A stretch of DNA of 64,000 nt from Pseudomonas sp. P8_241 (GTDB taxonomy: Bacteria; Pseudomonadota; Gammaproteobacteria; Pseudomonadales; Pseudomonadaceae). The notes below the pieces were generated by a model. The model saw only the letters and a program-made list of their open reading frames with translations, searched no databases and was not told where the DNA came from. This document shows, piece after piece, positions 12,192 through 20,510 of this stretch. Every line of letters starts with the position of its first letter. Position 1 is the first letter of the stretch. Both the position numbers and the translations under genes were made by a program. The stretch is taken from positions 6,016,501-6,080,500 of the forward strand of contig NZ_CP125377.1 in the NCBI RefSeq assembly GCF_034008315.1, written 5' to 3'.

Positions 12192-15100
12192 ATGCCCAGA
12201 CTGCCGACCGTGCTTTTTTTGCTGTCGCTGATGACCTGGACCGCAACGGCTGGCGCGCTGACTCTCACTGACGAAGAACGTAGCTGGCTGGCGGCTCACC
12301 CGGACTTGCGCCTGGGTGTCGATGCGTCCTGGCCCCCGTTTGAGTTTCGCGACGACCAGAGTCGTTACCAGGGTCTGGCAGCCGACTATATCCAAGTGAT
12401 ACGCCAGCGGCTGGCGGTCAAACTTACACCCGTTGAGCCCGTGACCTGGACCGTTGTCCTGGATCAAGCCAAACAGGGCAAACTGGACCTGCTACCCGGA
12501 GTGATGTCGACTCCGGAGCGCCAGACTTTCCTGTCCTTCACCCGCCCCTACCTGGACTTCCCGATCGTCATTCTGGCCCATGTCGGAGGTCCGCAGCCCC
12601 ACAACATCGAAGACCTGTACGGATTGAAAATCGCCGTGGTGGAGAATTACGCCCCCCACGAACTGCTGCGCACCCAACATCCAGACCTCAACCTGGTGGC
12701 GATGCCAAACGTCAGCTCTGCCCTGCAAGCACTGGCCCTTGATGAAGTAGACGCCGTTGTGGGCGATCTTGCGTCCAGCGTTTGGAGCCTGCGCCAGCTC
12801 AAGCTCGACGGGTTGTATGTCAGCGGCGAAACCCCTTATCGCTATCAGCTGGCCATGGGTGTCCCCCGGGATAATAAAATCCTGGTCGGTATCCTCGACA
12901 AAGTCCTGGCAGACATGAGCCCCGCGGAAATCAGCTCCATTCAAGAGCATTGGGTCGGTAACGTCCTCGATCATCGAACGTTCTGGAACGATTTGTTGGC
13001 CTATGGCCTGCCGGGGCTGCTGCTGCTGACCATCGTGCTGGCGGTGGTCATCCGGATCAACCGCCGTTTAAGTTCGGAAATTACCCGTCGGGTTGATCTG
13101 GAACAGGAACTGCGAAGCAGCGAATACCATTACCGTGGTCTGGTGGAGAGCCTGTCGGCCATCGCGTGGGAAGCGAAGATAGACGATTTTACCTACAGCT
13201 ACGTATCGCCCCACGCCGAGGACCTGCTGGGTTATCCCTTGTCCCATTGGCTGATTCCGGGCTTTTGGCGCAACATCATCCATCCCGCCGACCTGACCCG
13301 CGCCCAGTCTTACTGCGATCACGAAGTGCTGGCCGGACGTGACCATACGCTCGATTACCGGGTCATCACCGCCGATGGTCGCTGCTTGTGGGTGCGCGAT
13401 ATCGTCAGCCTGATCGAACACGGCCATGAGCCGGTGATGCGCGGGCTGATGATCGACATCACCGACGCCAAGCGCACCGAAGAAGCCCTGCGCCTGTCGG
13501 AACAGAAATTCGCCTCGGTATTCCAGCAATGCCCGGACATTCTGGTAATCGCCAGGCTCTGCGACGGCTGTCTGCTGGAAGTCAACGAAGCGTTTGAAGA
13601 ACAGATTGGCCTAAAGGCCGAGGACGTCATCGGCTTGACCGCCACCGACCTCAATATCTGGGGCATCCCCGGCGTTGGACCGGGTCTGTTGCAGCGCTTG
13701 CAGGCCGGGAGCATCCGCAACCTGGAGATGCCCTTTCGACGCAACAACGGCCAGGTGTTTACCGGCCTGATCTCCGCCGAACCATTCGATCTCGACATGA
13801 CACCAGCGCTGGTGGTCGTGGTCCGGGATATCACTCAGCTCAAGGAAACCCAGCAACAACTGCAAACATCCGAAGAGAAATTCGCCAAGGCCTTCCACGC
13901 CTCCCCTGACGGTCTGCTGCTGTCGCGCCAAAGCGATGGCTTGCTGCTGGAGGTCAACGAGGGTTTCAGCCGCATTACAGGGTTCAACAGCGCAATGTCA
14001 GTCGATCGTTCCGCGCTGGATCTGGGGATCTGGGTCAACCTCAACGAACGCAAACAAATGCTCGACCTGCTGCATCGCGATGGCTTCGTGCGCGACTTCA
14101 GCTGCCACATCCGCCGCAGCGACGGGCAAATCCGGCTTTGCGAAGTGTCCAGCCGTCCGCTGCCGATTGGCGATGAAGACTGCATGCTGACCATCGCCCG
14201 GGACATCACCGAGCGGCACCTGATGCAGGAAAAACTGCAACAGGCCGCGACCGTGTTCGAAAGCACTGCCGAAGGCGTTCTGATCACCGATACCCAGCAG
14301 CACATCAGCGCGGTCAACCGTGCATTCAGCGAAATCACCGGCTACAGCGAAAGCGAGGCCTTGGGTCATACGCCGCGCCTGCTTGCCTCGGGCCTGCACG
14401 ACAGCGCCTTTTACGCAGCAATGTGGCACCAACTGACCGCCGAGGGGCATTGGCAAGGCGAGATTTCCAACCGACGCAAGAATGGCGAACTCTATCCGAG
14501 CTGGCTGACCATCAGCGCCGTGCGCAACCGGGACAAGTTCATCACTCACTTTGTTGCCGTGTTCGCCGACATTTCCAGCCTCAAGCACGCTCAGGCCAAA
14601 CTCGACTACCAGGCGCACCATGATCCGCTGACCGGCCTGCCCAACCGCACATTGTTTGAAAGCCGCTTGCAGACCGCACTCAACAACCAGCAGGAAAATG
14701 GCGGTCAAGGCGCCGTATTGTTCCTCGACCTTGACCGCTTCAAACACATCAACGACAGCCTCGGCCACCCCGTCGGCGACCTGCTGTTGAAAGGCATCGC
14801 CATCCGGCTCAAAGAGCAACTGCGCGATATCGATACCGTGGCGCGTCTGGGTGGCGACGAGTTCATCATTATGCTACCTGGCCTGCAACAACCCACTGAT
14901 GCCGACAACATCGCCACCAAACTGCTCAATTGCTTCGCCGCACCCTTCCAGGCCGGCGAGCATGAGTTTTTCATCAGCGCCAGCATCGGCACCAGTCTCT
15001 ATCCCAAGGATGGTGGCGATGTCGCCACGCTGATCAAGAATGCGGACGCAGCGATGTACCGCTCCAAGGCCAAGGGCCGCAACCGCGTGGAAAGCTACAC

Positions 15101-15938
15101 CCGCGACCTGACGGCTCAGGCCAGCGAGCGCGTGGCCCTGGAACACGAACTTCGCCGCGCCATCGAACGCAACGAACTGCAGCTGTACTACCAGCCGAAA
15201 ATCAGCCTCGCCGACTACCGCCTGGTCGGCGCCGAAGCCTTGATTCGCTGGCGCCACCCGACCTTCGGTGACGTTCCGCCGGAGCACTTCATACCGTTGG
15301 CCGAAGAAAACGGCATGATCCTGCAAATTGGCGACTGGGTCCTCGAAACCGCTTGCCGCCAAATGTATGAATGGAACCAGCTGTATGACGGCCTCGGCCC
15401 CCTCTCGGTCAACCTCGCTGGGGCTCAACTGCGCCAGCCGAACCTGCTCGGGCGGATCGAACAACTGCTCAAGGACAACGGCCTCAACCCCGGATTTCTG
15501 CAACTGGAAATTACCGAAAATTTCATCATGAGCCAGGCCGAGGAGGCGTTGGCGGTGCTGCACCAACTCAAACAATTGGGCGTCCAACTGGCTATCGACG
15601 ACTTCGGCACGGGCTATTCCTCCCTGAGTTACCTCAAGCGTTTGCCTTTAGATATTCTCAAGATCGATCAGTCTTTCGTCCGCGGACTGCCCGACGACCC
15701 GCACGACGCGGCCATCGTGCGAGCCATAATCGCACTCGGACGCAGCATGCAATTCACGATCATCGCCGAAGGCGTCGAGACCCAGGCACAGCAACAATTC
15801 CTCGCCGCCGAAGGGTGTGAACAGATCCAGGGCTACATCGTCAGCCCACCGCTACCTCCGAATGAATTTGCCGCAACGTTTCTTCGTACAAACCTAATGG
15901 CTTTTTCGGATGGCACTGCCGCGAAACCGTCGCTATAA
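12192..15938 (+). CDS. Periplasmic-sensor PAS/GGDEF/EAL cyclic-di-GMP protein
   Basis: A 1248-residue inner-membrane signalling protein. A signal peptide (about 1-22) leads to a periplasmic solute-binding type 3 domain (about 25-255; LGVDASWPPFEF) of the kind that binds amino acids. One membrane segment follows (about 272-292), then four PAS-like repeats (about 310-800), a GGDEF domain (RLGGDEFI near residue 887) and an EAL domain (GAEALIRW near 1013; AIDDFGTGYSS and LKIDQSFV present). Both catalytic signatures are intact, so synthesis and breakdown of cyclic-di-GMP are both possible; which dominates cannot be told. It stands alone after the rpoD terminator. The ligand is unknown. Confidence 0.92.
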   Translation: MPRLPTVLFLLSLMTWTATAGALTLTDEERSWLAAHPDLRLGVDASWPPFEFRDDQSRYQGLAADYIQVIRQRLAVKLTPVEPVTWTVVLDQAKQGKLDLLPGVMSTPERQTFLSFTRPYLDFPIVILAHVGGPQPHNIEDLYGLKIAVVENYAPHELLRTQHPDLNLVAMPNVSSALQALALDEVDAVVGDLASSVWSLRQLKLDGLYVSGETPYRYQLAMGVPRDNKILVGILDKVLADMSPAEISSIQEHWVGNVLDHRTFWNDLLAYGLPGLLLLTIVLAVVIRINRRLSSEITRRVDLEQELRSSEYHYRGLVESLSAIAWEAKIDDFTYSYVSPHAEDLLGYPLSHWLIPGFWRNIIHPADLTRAQSYCDHEVLAGRDHTLDYRVITADGRCLWVRDIVSLIEHGHEPVMRGLMIDITDAKRTEEALRLSEQKFASVFQQCPDILVIARLCDGCLLEVNEAFEEQIGLKAEDVIGLTATDLNIWGIPGVGPGLLQRLQAGSIRNLEMPFRRNNGQVFTGLISAEPFDLDMTPALVVVVRDITQLKETQQQLQTSEEKFAKAFHASPDGLLLSRQSDGLLLEVNEGFSRITGFNSAMSVDRSALDLGIWVNLNERKQMLDLLHRDGFVRDFSCHIRRSDGQIRLCEVSSRPLPIGDEDCMLTIARDITERHLMQEKLQQAATVFESTAEGVLITDTQQHISAVNRAFSEITGYSESEALGHTPRLLASGLHDSAFYAAMWHQLTAEGHWQGEISNRRKNGELYPSWLTISAVRNRDKFITHFVAVFADISSLKHAQAKLDYQAHHDPLTGLPNRTLFESRLQTALNNQQENGGQGAVLFLDLDRFKHINDSLGHPVGDLLLKGIAIRLKEQLRDIDTVARLGGDEFIIMLPGLQQPTDADNIATKLLNCFAAPFQAGEHEFFISASIGTSLYPKDGGDVATLIKNADAAMYRSKAKGRNRVESYTRDLTAQASERVALEHELRRAIERNELQLYYQPKISLADYRLVGAEALIRWRHPTFGDVPPEHFIPLAEENGMILQIGDWVLETACRQMYEWNQLYDGLGPLSVNLAGAQLRQPNLLGRIEQLLKDNGLNPGFLQLEITENFIMSQAEEALAVLHQLKQLGVQLAIDDFGTGYSSLSYLKRLPLDILKIDQSFVRGLPDDPHDAAIVRAIIALGRSMQFTIIAEGVETQAQQQFLAAEGCEQIQGYIVSPPLPPNEFAATFLRTNLMAFSDGTAAKPSL

Positions 15939-15939
15939 T
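15910..15939 (+). promoter_or_regulatory. tRNA promoter overlapping the upstream stop codon
   Basis: ATGGCA (15910-15915), an 18-base spacer, then TATAAT (15934-15939), followed by a GC-rich discriminator as usual for stable-RNA promoters. The TAA stop of the upstream gene (15936-15938) is inside the -10 hexamer. Confidence 0.7.
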
Positions 15940-15953
15940 CCGCGACCTACTGA

Positions 15954-16030
15954 GGGCCTATAGCTCAGTTGGTTAGAGCAGAGGACTCATAATCCTTTGG
16001 TCCACGGTTCAAGTCCGTGTGGGCCCACCA
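15954..16030 (+). tRNA. tRNA with CAU anticodon (tRNA-Ile2 or elongator tRNA-Met)
   Basis: A 77-base cloverleaf. The acceptor arm GGGCCTA pairs with the 3' TGGGCCC, with discriminator A and encoded CCA. The D arm has AGCTCAGTTGGTTAGAGC, the anticodon loop CTCATAA, and the T loop GGTTCAAGTCC. CAU can be elongator Met or the lysidine-modified Ile2. The GC-rich acceptor stem recalls the Ile2 type of E. coli ileX, but I cannot separate the two with certainty. Its 3' end is the insertion site of the island that follows. Confidence 0.93.
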
Positions 16031-16031
16031 A
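16018..16031 (+). repeat. Island left end (attL-like): tRNA 3' end, 14-bp direct repeat
   Basis: The 14 bases TGTGGGCCCACCAA at 16018-16031 recur exactly at 20019-20032. The first copy is the real tRNA 3' end, the usual target of tyrosine integrases. Confidence 0.7.
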
Positions 16032-16046
16032 TAAAATCAACAAGTT

Positions 16047-16074
16047 AGGTCAACCATTGCGGTTGGCCTTTTTT
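16047..16074 (+). terminator. Terminator just inside the island, after the tRNA
   Basis: Arms 16047-16055 and 16061-16069 pair over 9 positions (one G-U) with a 5-nt loop, followed by a run of six T. Confidence 0.8.
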
Positions 16075-16104
16075 GTGTCTGATGATTTTGTAAGCACTTT
16101 GTAA

Positions 16105-16957
16105 TCAGCTGGCGCAAAAAGCCAGTTCACCGATTGGACCTGCGTCGCCCTGAAGCAGGTGCTCGGTCCGGATGGCGAACCCGATGCCGACGTGCCGATC
16201 CTGCCCGGTGTGCCGTTGCCCCTGCCGCTCGGTGGTGAAGCCATGGGTCTGTTCGCCTTCCCGGGTGAAGACACCCTGGTGGTGGTCATGTTCGCCTACG
16301 GCCTGCCGCACAAACCCTATGTGCTTGAGCCTGCCCTCGCTGTCCAAAGGCGATCAGGTCTGGCAACACAGCGAGGCGGTGCAGCAGCGCGTCGACGCCG
16401 ATGGCAACTGGACGCGCCAGACCGATGCCAGGATCAGCGACACGGCGAGCGAACGCGAAATAGAAGCACTGGACAACCAGGAGCGCTACCAGAGCACCCG
16501 CCTCACGGTGGAGGACCACAGCCGCGAATCGGTAGGTGGGATTAAAACGCTGGAGGCGCTGGGCGCGCTGAAGCTGTTGTCAGGTGGCTCGGCCAGCCTG
16601 GCGGCGGTCGATGACCTGCACCAGGCCACCGGTCGCGACCTGAATCTGGTGGTGGGGCAGAAGCACAACGCCTCGGTGGGGGGCGAGATGCACGAGCAGA
16701 TCAAGGGCCTGCGTCGCAGCGTGTCCGAGGTCAGCCAACGTCTGCAGGCGCCCAAGTCATGGATCGGCTCCGAGTCCACCAACCTGCTGCAGATCCTTTG
16801 CGACCTGATCGACCTGGTTGCCGAGACGAACAATCAGATCGCGGTGCACACCCATGTGCCGGGACCGCAACCGAGCCCCGGCGATGCGGCGGCCTTTTTG
16901 TCGCATGCGGGCACCGCCACCGCACTGGGCAGCCAGATGAAGCCCATTACGGGATAA
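16105..16957 (+). pseudogene. Phage baseplate / VgrG-like spike protein, truncated and frameshifted
   Basis: From 16105 frame 1 encodes an OB-fold-like stretch typical of phage gpV/gp5 or VgrG spikes (LPGVPLPLPLGGEAMGLFAF, then YGLPHKPYV). Near 16320 similarity continues in the next frame (LSLPSLSKGDQVWQHSEA), running through repeat-rich needle sequence (DLNLVVGQKHNASVGGEM) to HTHVPGPQPSPGD and a stop at 16957. The domain that should precede the OB fold is missing, a stop codon lies immediately upstream at 16102, and there is no start or ribosome site. The frame change looks like a small internal deletion at a conserved point. It is a relic of a phage-tail or T6SS spike gene brought in with the island. 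Confidence 0.8.
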
Positions 16958-17002
16958 AAGCCGCCCTGGCCGAAGCCAAGGCGGTTTCCCACGCCAGCGG
17001 TG

Positions 17003-17389
17003 CTAAACCAGTTCTAACTCAACCACCACCCAAAGGACGAGCATTAGCAATAAAAAGCTAATTAGACTCCATTGTAATCTGGCCAGCGTGCGTTTTAGTT
17101 GTGCGGGGAAGTCTCTCAATTCCTCGGGATTTAGCTGACCTCTTTTGAGATAAAAATTAGGGAATGTAACGATTCCAGAAATACCTCCAACCAATAGCAG
17201 CTTCCCCCAGGGACCGCCATGTCGAAGTGGCGCCCGAATCATGATTGCCGAGCAGTTTTTAAGATGCTCCAGTAATTCGTCCATCCGGGTGTATGCCAAA
17301 TGGAGCGCAACTCCGATGCAAGCAATCATCCCTCCGAAATCGATCAAGCTAACAACTAAAAAAACTTTATCCGCAGTGCTCAAACTCAT
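17003..17389 (-). CDS. Small multi-pass membrane protein, putative immunity protein
   Basis: A 128-residue protein with hydrophobic segments at about 8-30, 63-80 and 106-127 and short charged loops, so probably an inner-membrane protein. I recognise no named family. Its ATG overlaps the stop of the upstream effector-like gene by four bases (ATGA). The position directly after an hcp-linked toxin candidate, the small size and the membrane location fit an immunity protein protecting the inner membrane from a pore-former. That role is inferred from context only. Confidence 0.7.
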   Translation of the reverse strand: MSLSTADKVFLVVSLIDFGGMIACIGVALHLAYTRMDELLEHLKNCSAIMIRAPLRHGGPWGKLLLVGGISGIVTFPNFYLKRGQLNPEELRDFPAQLKRTLARLQWSLISFLLLMLVLWVVVELELV

Positions 17390-18849
17390 TGAATAGCCTC
17401 GTAAATCTTTTCAGCCGTAGCTTCCAAGATTCGTCCTCCGATTTCACCTGCTCCGAATGACGCCGCGCCAACTACCACCACGCCACAAGCCAAAGTAGCT
17501 ATGCCTCCCGTCGGAACGCCAAGTCCAACGCACAATACGCCTACCGTGGAACCTGAAAGTAACGCCCCCGAAGCTGCCCCCCCGACCACACCACCGGTAA
17601 AGCTGCCCGTCTCCGTAAATTTAATTTTTTCGCAGGCTTCGGTATTTCCCGCGTTACACACGTCCTGGACCTTCATAATTGAGGCACCACCGCCCATGGC
17701 CGTACCAACCCAGCCTCCGTACTTGACGTATTGGGCGGCCTTGGCCACACCATCAATGTGCGTGGCATAACCGGGTATCTGCCCCGGTGCACCGGCTTTG
17801 CGCCAACGATGCACCAGACTGCGACTGGAAATCCCCAGGGCACTCTTGAGATTTGGGTGATCGGGAAAACCAATCCCTTTTTTGGTGAACCCCGTGAGAT
17901 GGGTATCGAGTTGGCCAAGCAAGCGCTGACGCTCGGCGAAAAACTCAGGGGAACGCAGATGGCCATCTCGCTGAAAGGTGCGTTGGTGCAAGGCCTCGAT
18001 GTCGCGCAGCGTGTTTTGTACGTTGTCCAGATTACTGGCGAAGATTGCGACCCCGACACCGATAGCCGGGGAGCCTTTGGTGAGAAACGACTCAATTTCC
18101 TCACGGTGACGCGCCATGAAATCAGCCTCCTCCGGTGTCAGCGGCTCAAGTGCTCGATTCACCTGTGCTGCGGCCAGCATCAACTGTGCTTCCTCCCACA
18201 TGCAGTTGGGGTTGTTGGGATCACCGAGGACAATCATCGTCCCCGCCTTGACCTGATCCAAACCCGGATTGAGGGCCCTGAATTTGGCGAGAACTGCGGG
18301 GGTGGGTGCTGTGAACAGCTGAGCCTTCAACTTATCCGCTGTCATGCTTTGGGGGACGATGTAGAACCCCGGATCGTGCAATGGAATAGCTTCCGGCCAG
18401 AGCTCACGCGGGAAAAACGCGAGACGCTCTGCAGGTGGAGGCGGTGGGGCAGCCGGCGTGATGGTCTGTGTATGAGTGTCTGCCTTGAGATGTTGAGCAT
18501 GGACAGAGCGCAGCAGCCGTTCAGGGTCAGGCTTCAAGACGGGCTGGGAGAGCCTCGAAAGTGGCAGGCGTTTAACCGCACAGGGTATGGCGTCTTGGCT
18601 GTAGCGCGCCACGATCCGCGATTGGTTCAAGAGGTCGCGCTGTTCTTGGAGTAGGGCCTGAATGCCTTGCTCAGGGGTTTTGCGCCCTTGCGCGACCTCA
18701 TCGGCAATGCGCTTGGCGTAAGCGGCCACCTCCCGATTGAACCGGACACGCGCCACTCCGTGGACCAGATGGCGAGCACTGACCGTGTGTGCTTGCGCGA
18801 TCAGTCGGCCCGCCGCGCTCTGAACGTCCCAGACACCGAAACGACTCAC
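17386..18849 (-). CDS. Putative Hcp-linked type VI secretion effector with LysM-like and pore-forming regions
   Basis: A 487-residue protein without a signal peptide. Residues 1-100 are charged and helical. A Pro-rich linker with PPPPP lies near 135. Residues about 161-210 resemble a LysM fold (YIVPQSMTADKL, LNPGLDQVKAGTMIVLGD), suggesting peptidoglycan or glycan contact. Residues 376-476 are a Gly/Ala/Val-rich hydrophobic tract with GxxxG-like spacing (GGVVGGAASGALL), as in membrane-inserting toxins. It overlaps hcp upstream and the small membrane protein downstream by four bases each. I infer delivery by a T6SS and pore formation at the target inner membrane. No catalytic motif was seen, so an enzymatic role is not supported. 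At about 53 kDa it is large for Hcp-lumen cargo. Confidence 0.72.
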   Translation of the reverse strand: MSRFGVWDVQSAAGRLIAQAHTVSARHLVHGVARVRFNREVAAYAKRIADEVAQGRKTPEQGIQALLQEQRDLLNQSRIVARYSQDAIPCAVKRLPLSRLSQPVLKPDPERLLRSVHAQHLKADTHTQTITPAAPPPPPAERLAFFPRELWPEAIPLHDPGFYIVPQSMTADKLKAQLFTAPTPAVLAKFRALNPGLDQVKAGTMIVLGDPNNPNCMWEEAQLMLAAAQVNRALEPLTPEEADFMARHREEIESFLTKGSPAIGVGVAIFASNLDNVQNTLRDIEALHQRTFQRDGHLRSPEFFAERQRLLGQLDTHLTGFTKKGIGFPDHPNLKSALGISSRSLVHRWRKAGAPGQIPGYATHIDGVAKAAQYVKYGGWVGTAMGGGASIMKVQDVCNAGNTEACEKIKFTETGSFTGGVVGGAASGALLSGSTVGVLCVGLGVPTGGIATLACGVVVVGAASFGAGEIGGRILEATAEKIYEAIQ

Positions 18850-19331
18850 CCTTCCGTGCCCCAGGAGGCGTAGCCGCTGGTGCCTGCCGCGTGGTGGTTC
18901 CAGGTAATCTGGCGATAGCGAATGGCCAACTGCTCTTCGGGTTCGGCGTCACCTTGCAACACCGCATGGGGCATCTCCAGCGTCAGATCCGCAATGACTC
19001 CCCCCGTGATCGACACGGAATAGAATTTTTCCTGGTTGCCCGCAGCAGACACACGATAGAAATTAATGGTGCAGTTGATTTCTTCTTGGCTAGCCAGAGC
19101 TTGCGCGAGGAGCGGGGAGGATTTGTCGACGTTTTTGGTGATGATAATCGGGTTGTGCGTGGGTTTAGAGATGTTCCCAATGTTGGTCATGTTGTGGTGG
19201 AAAGCCAGCACCATGATTTCATCGGTATGGGCTGACTGGTATTTGTTGCCAACCGATGCGGCCGTGGAACAGCCCGCGGAAATCAGACCTTGGGCCTTAC
19301 CTGTGATGCTCATGTAACCCGGGTTCGCCAT
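18846..19331 (-). CDS. hcp: Hcp family type VI secretion tube protein
   Basis: A 161-residue Hcp. It begins ANPGYMSITGKAQGLISAG, has the conserved HTDEIMVLAFHH stretch near residue 36, the THNPIIITKNVDKSSPLLAQAL segment that forms part of the ring, and the C-terminal RYRQITWNH. Hcp hexamers stack as the inner tube and also chaperone cargo effectors. I choose the ATG at 19331 because GGAG lies eight bases upstream; a GTG at 19340 lies inside that ribosome site. It is the first gene of a three-gene unit. No structural T6SS genes are in the window, so this is an orphan hcp served by a main cluster elsewhere. Confidence 0.93.
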   Translation of the reverse strand: MANPGYMSITGKAQGLISAGCSTAASVGNKYQSAHTDEIMVLAFHHNMTNIGNISKPTHNPIIITKNVDKSSPLLAQALASQEEINCTINFYRVSAAGNQEKFYSVSITGGVIADLTLEMPHAVLQGDAEPEEQLAIRYRQITWNHHAAGTSGYASWGTEG

Positions 19332-19340
19332 TCGTATCAC

Positions 19341-20018
19341 TCCATTCGGTTAGGCGAACATCCTATTACAAGGGTTTTAGCCGTGCCGTCGGGCAAGTAC
19401 CGGAAAGCTATACAGAATATGTCTAGTGCTAGGGGGCGCGCGACTCGATACATGACCCGGTCCCACAAGTCACGAATCCAGGTACTCGAAAAATCTACGA
19501 GTTGAGAAAAGCACGGATGGGAACGCACTTTTCCCCCTCCCGCCGACGGGCTTCGTGCACTTTTTTTGCGAAAAGAATCGGGTGATGAAAACAACCCTCC
19601 AGCCCAAGCCGGCTGAGAGCCTTGGCGGGTTATGGCGTTTTTCATTTTGTTAAAGGTTTTGCAATTTTTGGAAAAGATATTGCGCACGATGCCCCAGGTG
19701 GAGCGCAGGCAGCGAAAAGAGAAGAGGCCCAGACTAGAGCGGTGAAAAACAAGAAAATGCAGGGGATGAGGTATTTTCAGAATCTACACGCCAACTTTTC
19801 AGCGTCCGAATTTTGAGGTCTGGCGGGGACAACTGCATGGCTGTAGCCCTTGTGGTTTCAGGGCTACAGATGTTTTTCAGAGGAATTATTGATTTCATTT
19901 TCTTTCTCTATTCTCGACGCTCTATTGAGGTGGCCTACGCCAGCTTCGGAACCCAGTCCGCTATGGAAGGTCGGGAACGATCTCTCAAAAAAACCGTCTA
20001 CTCTGTGAGTACCGGACC
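19341..20018. other. Non-coding right part of the island
   Basis: About 680 bases upstream of hcp with no gene I can support. It must contain the hcp promoter. Bases about 19500-19640 resemble a non-coding sequence that I associate with many Pseudomonas intergenic regions. An 11-bp perfect inverted repeat (TCTGTAGCCCT-type arms near 19841-19871) lies toward the right end. No integrase or integrase remnant is visible. Confidence 0.55.
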
Positions 20019-20032
20019 TGTGGGCCCACCAA
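20019..20032 (+). repeat. Island right end (attR-like): second copy of the tRNA 3' end
   Basis: Exact second copy of the 14-base tRNA 3' end. The bases before it do not form a tRNA. A strong terminator follows five bases later, as expected for the original tRNA terminator displaced by the insertion. Confidence 0.7.
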
Positions 20033-20036
20033 ATCC

Positions 20037-20061
20037 GAAAGCCGCGCAATGCGCGGCTTTC
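20037..20061 (+). terminator. Terminator, probably the original tRNA terminator
   Basis: Arms 20037-20047 and 20051-20061 (GAAAGCCGCGC/GCGCGGCTTTC), 11 bp with a 3-nt loop, then CGCGTTTCTG. Confidence 0.8.
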
Positions 20062-20510
20062 GCGTTTCTGATCGACAGTCGCCGCTAAGTTTCACTCCTT
20101 TCCAGCCCCATATGCCGAGTGTTCTCTGAACAACGCCTCCCTGGCAGCTCTTGTCTTGCCATTTCACTTTTAGCCCTCCCGGTCGGTGACCGCCGCGCCC
20201 TGCGGATCATGTGCGCAAAGCAATTCCGAATGCGCGATGGCGACCCTGTCCACTTGCAGCTGCTCCTATGGGCAAGGCTTTTGCGACATCTCAGAGCAAG
20301 AAATCAATCTAATCATTTAGATTTTCCGATGATGCCAATATGATATCGCCCCGTGATTGCAAAGCAGGCGTGTGAACGCGTCGAACACTGGGGGAAGGCG
20401 ACATTCCAAAACGAACTGGATGCCGACCCGGCGAGGCCAACGGCTAAAAACAGACAGGACGACCTGGACTCAAACCGGTCCCCGGCCTAATTGCGAAGGA
20501 ACGATTGAAC
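20062..20510. other. Intergenic region upstream of the envelope gene set
   Basis: About 450 bases without a supportable gene. AT-richer bases at about 20300-20350 (AATCATTTAGATTTTCC, then ATATGATATC) are the likely promoter zone for the following gene, but no clear -35/-10 pair can be named. Confidence 0.5.

Noticed and set aside
17386..18849. Enzymatic (peptidoglycan hydrolase) role for the Hcp-linked protein based on the LysM-like region
   Set aside because: LysM only binds glycan; no hydrolase motif is visible, while the C-terminus is strongly hydrophobic and Gly-rich.
16031..20018. Island as a prophage
   Set aside because: Only one decayed spike gene and no integrase, capsid, terminase or lysis genes; hcp-effector-immunity is T6SS-related.
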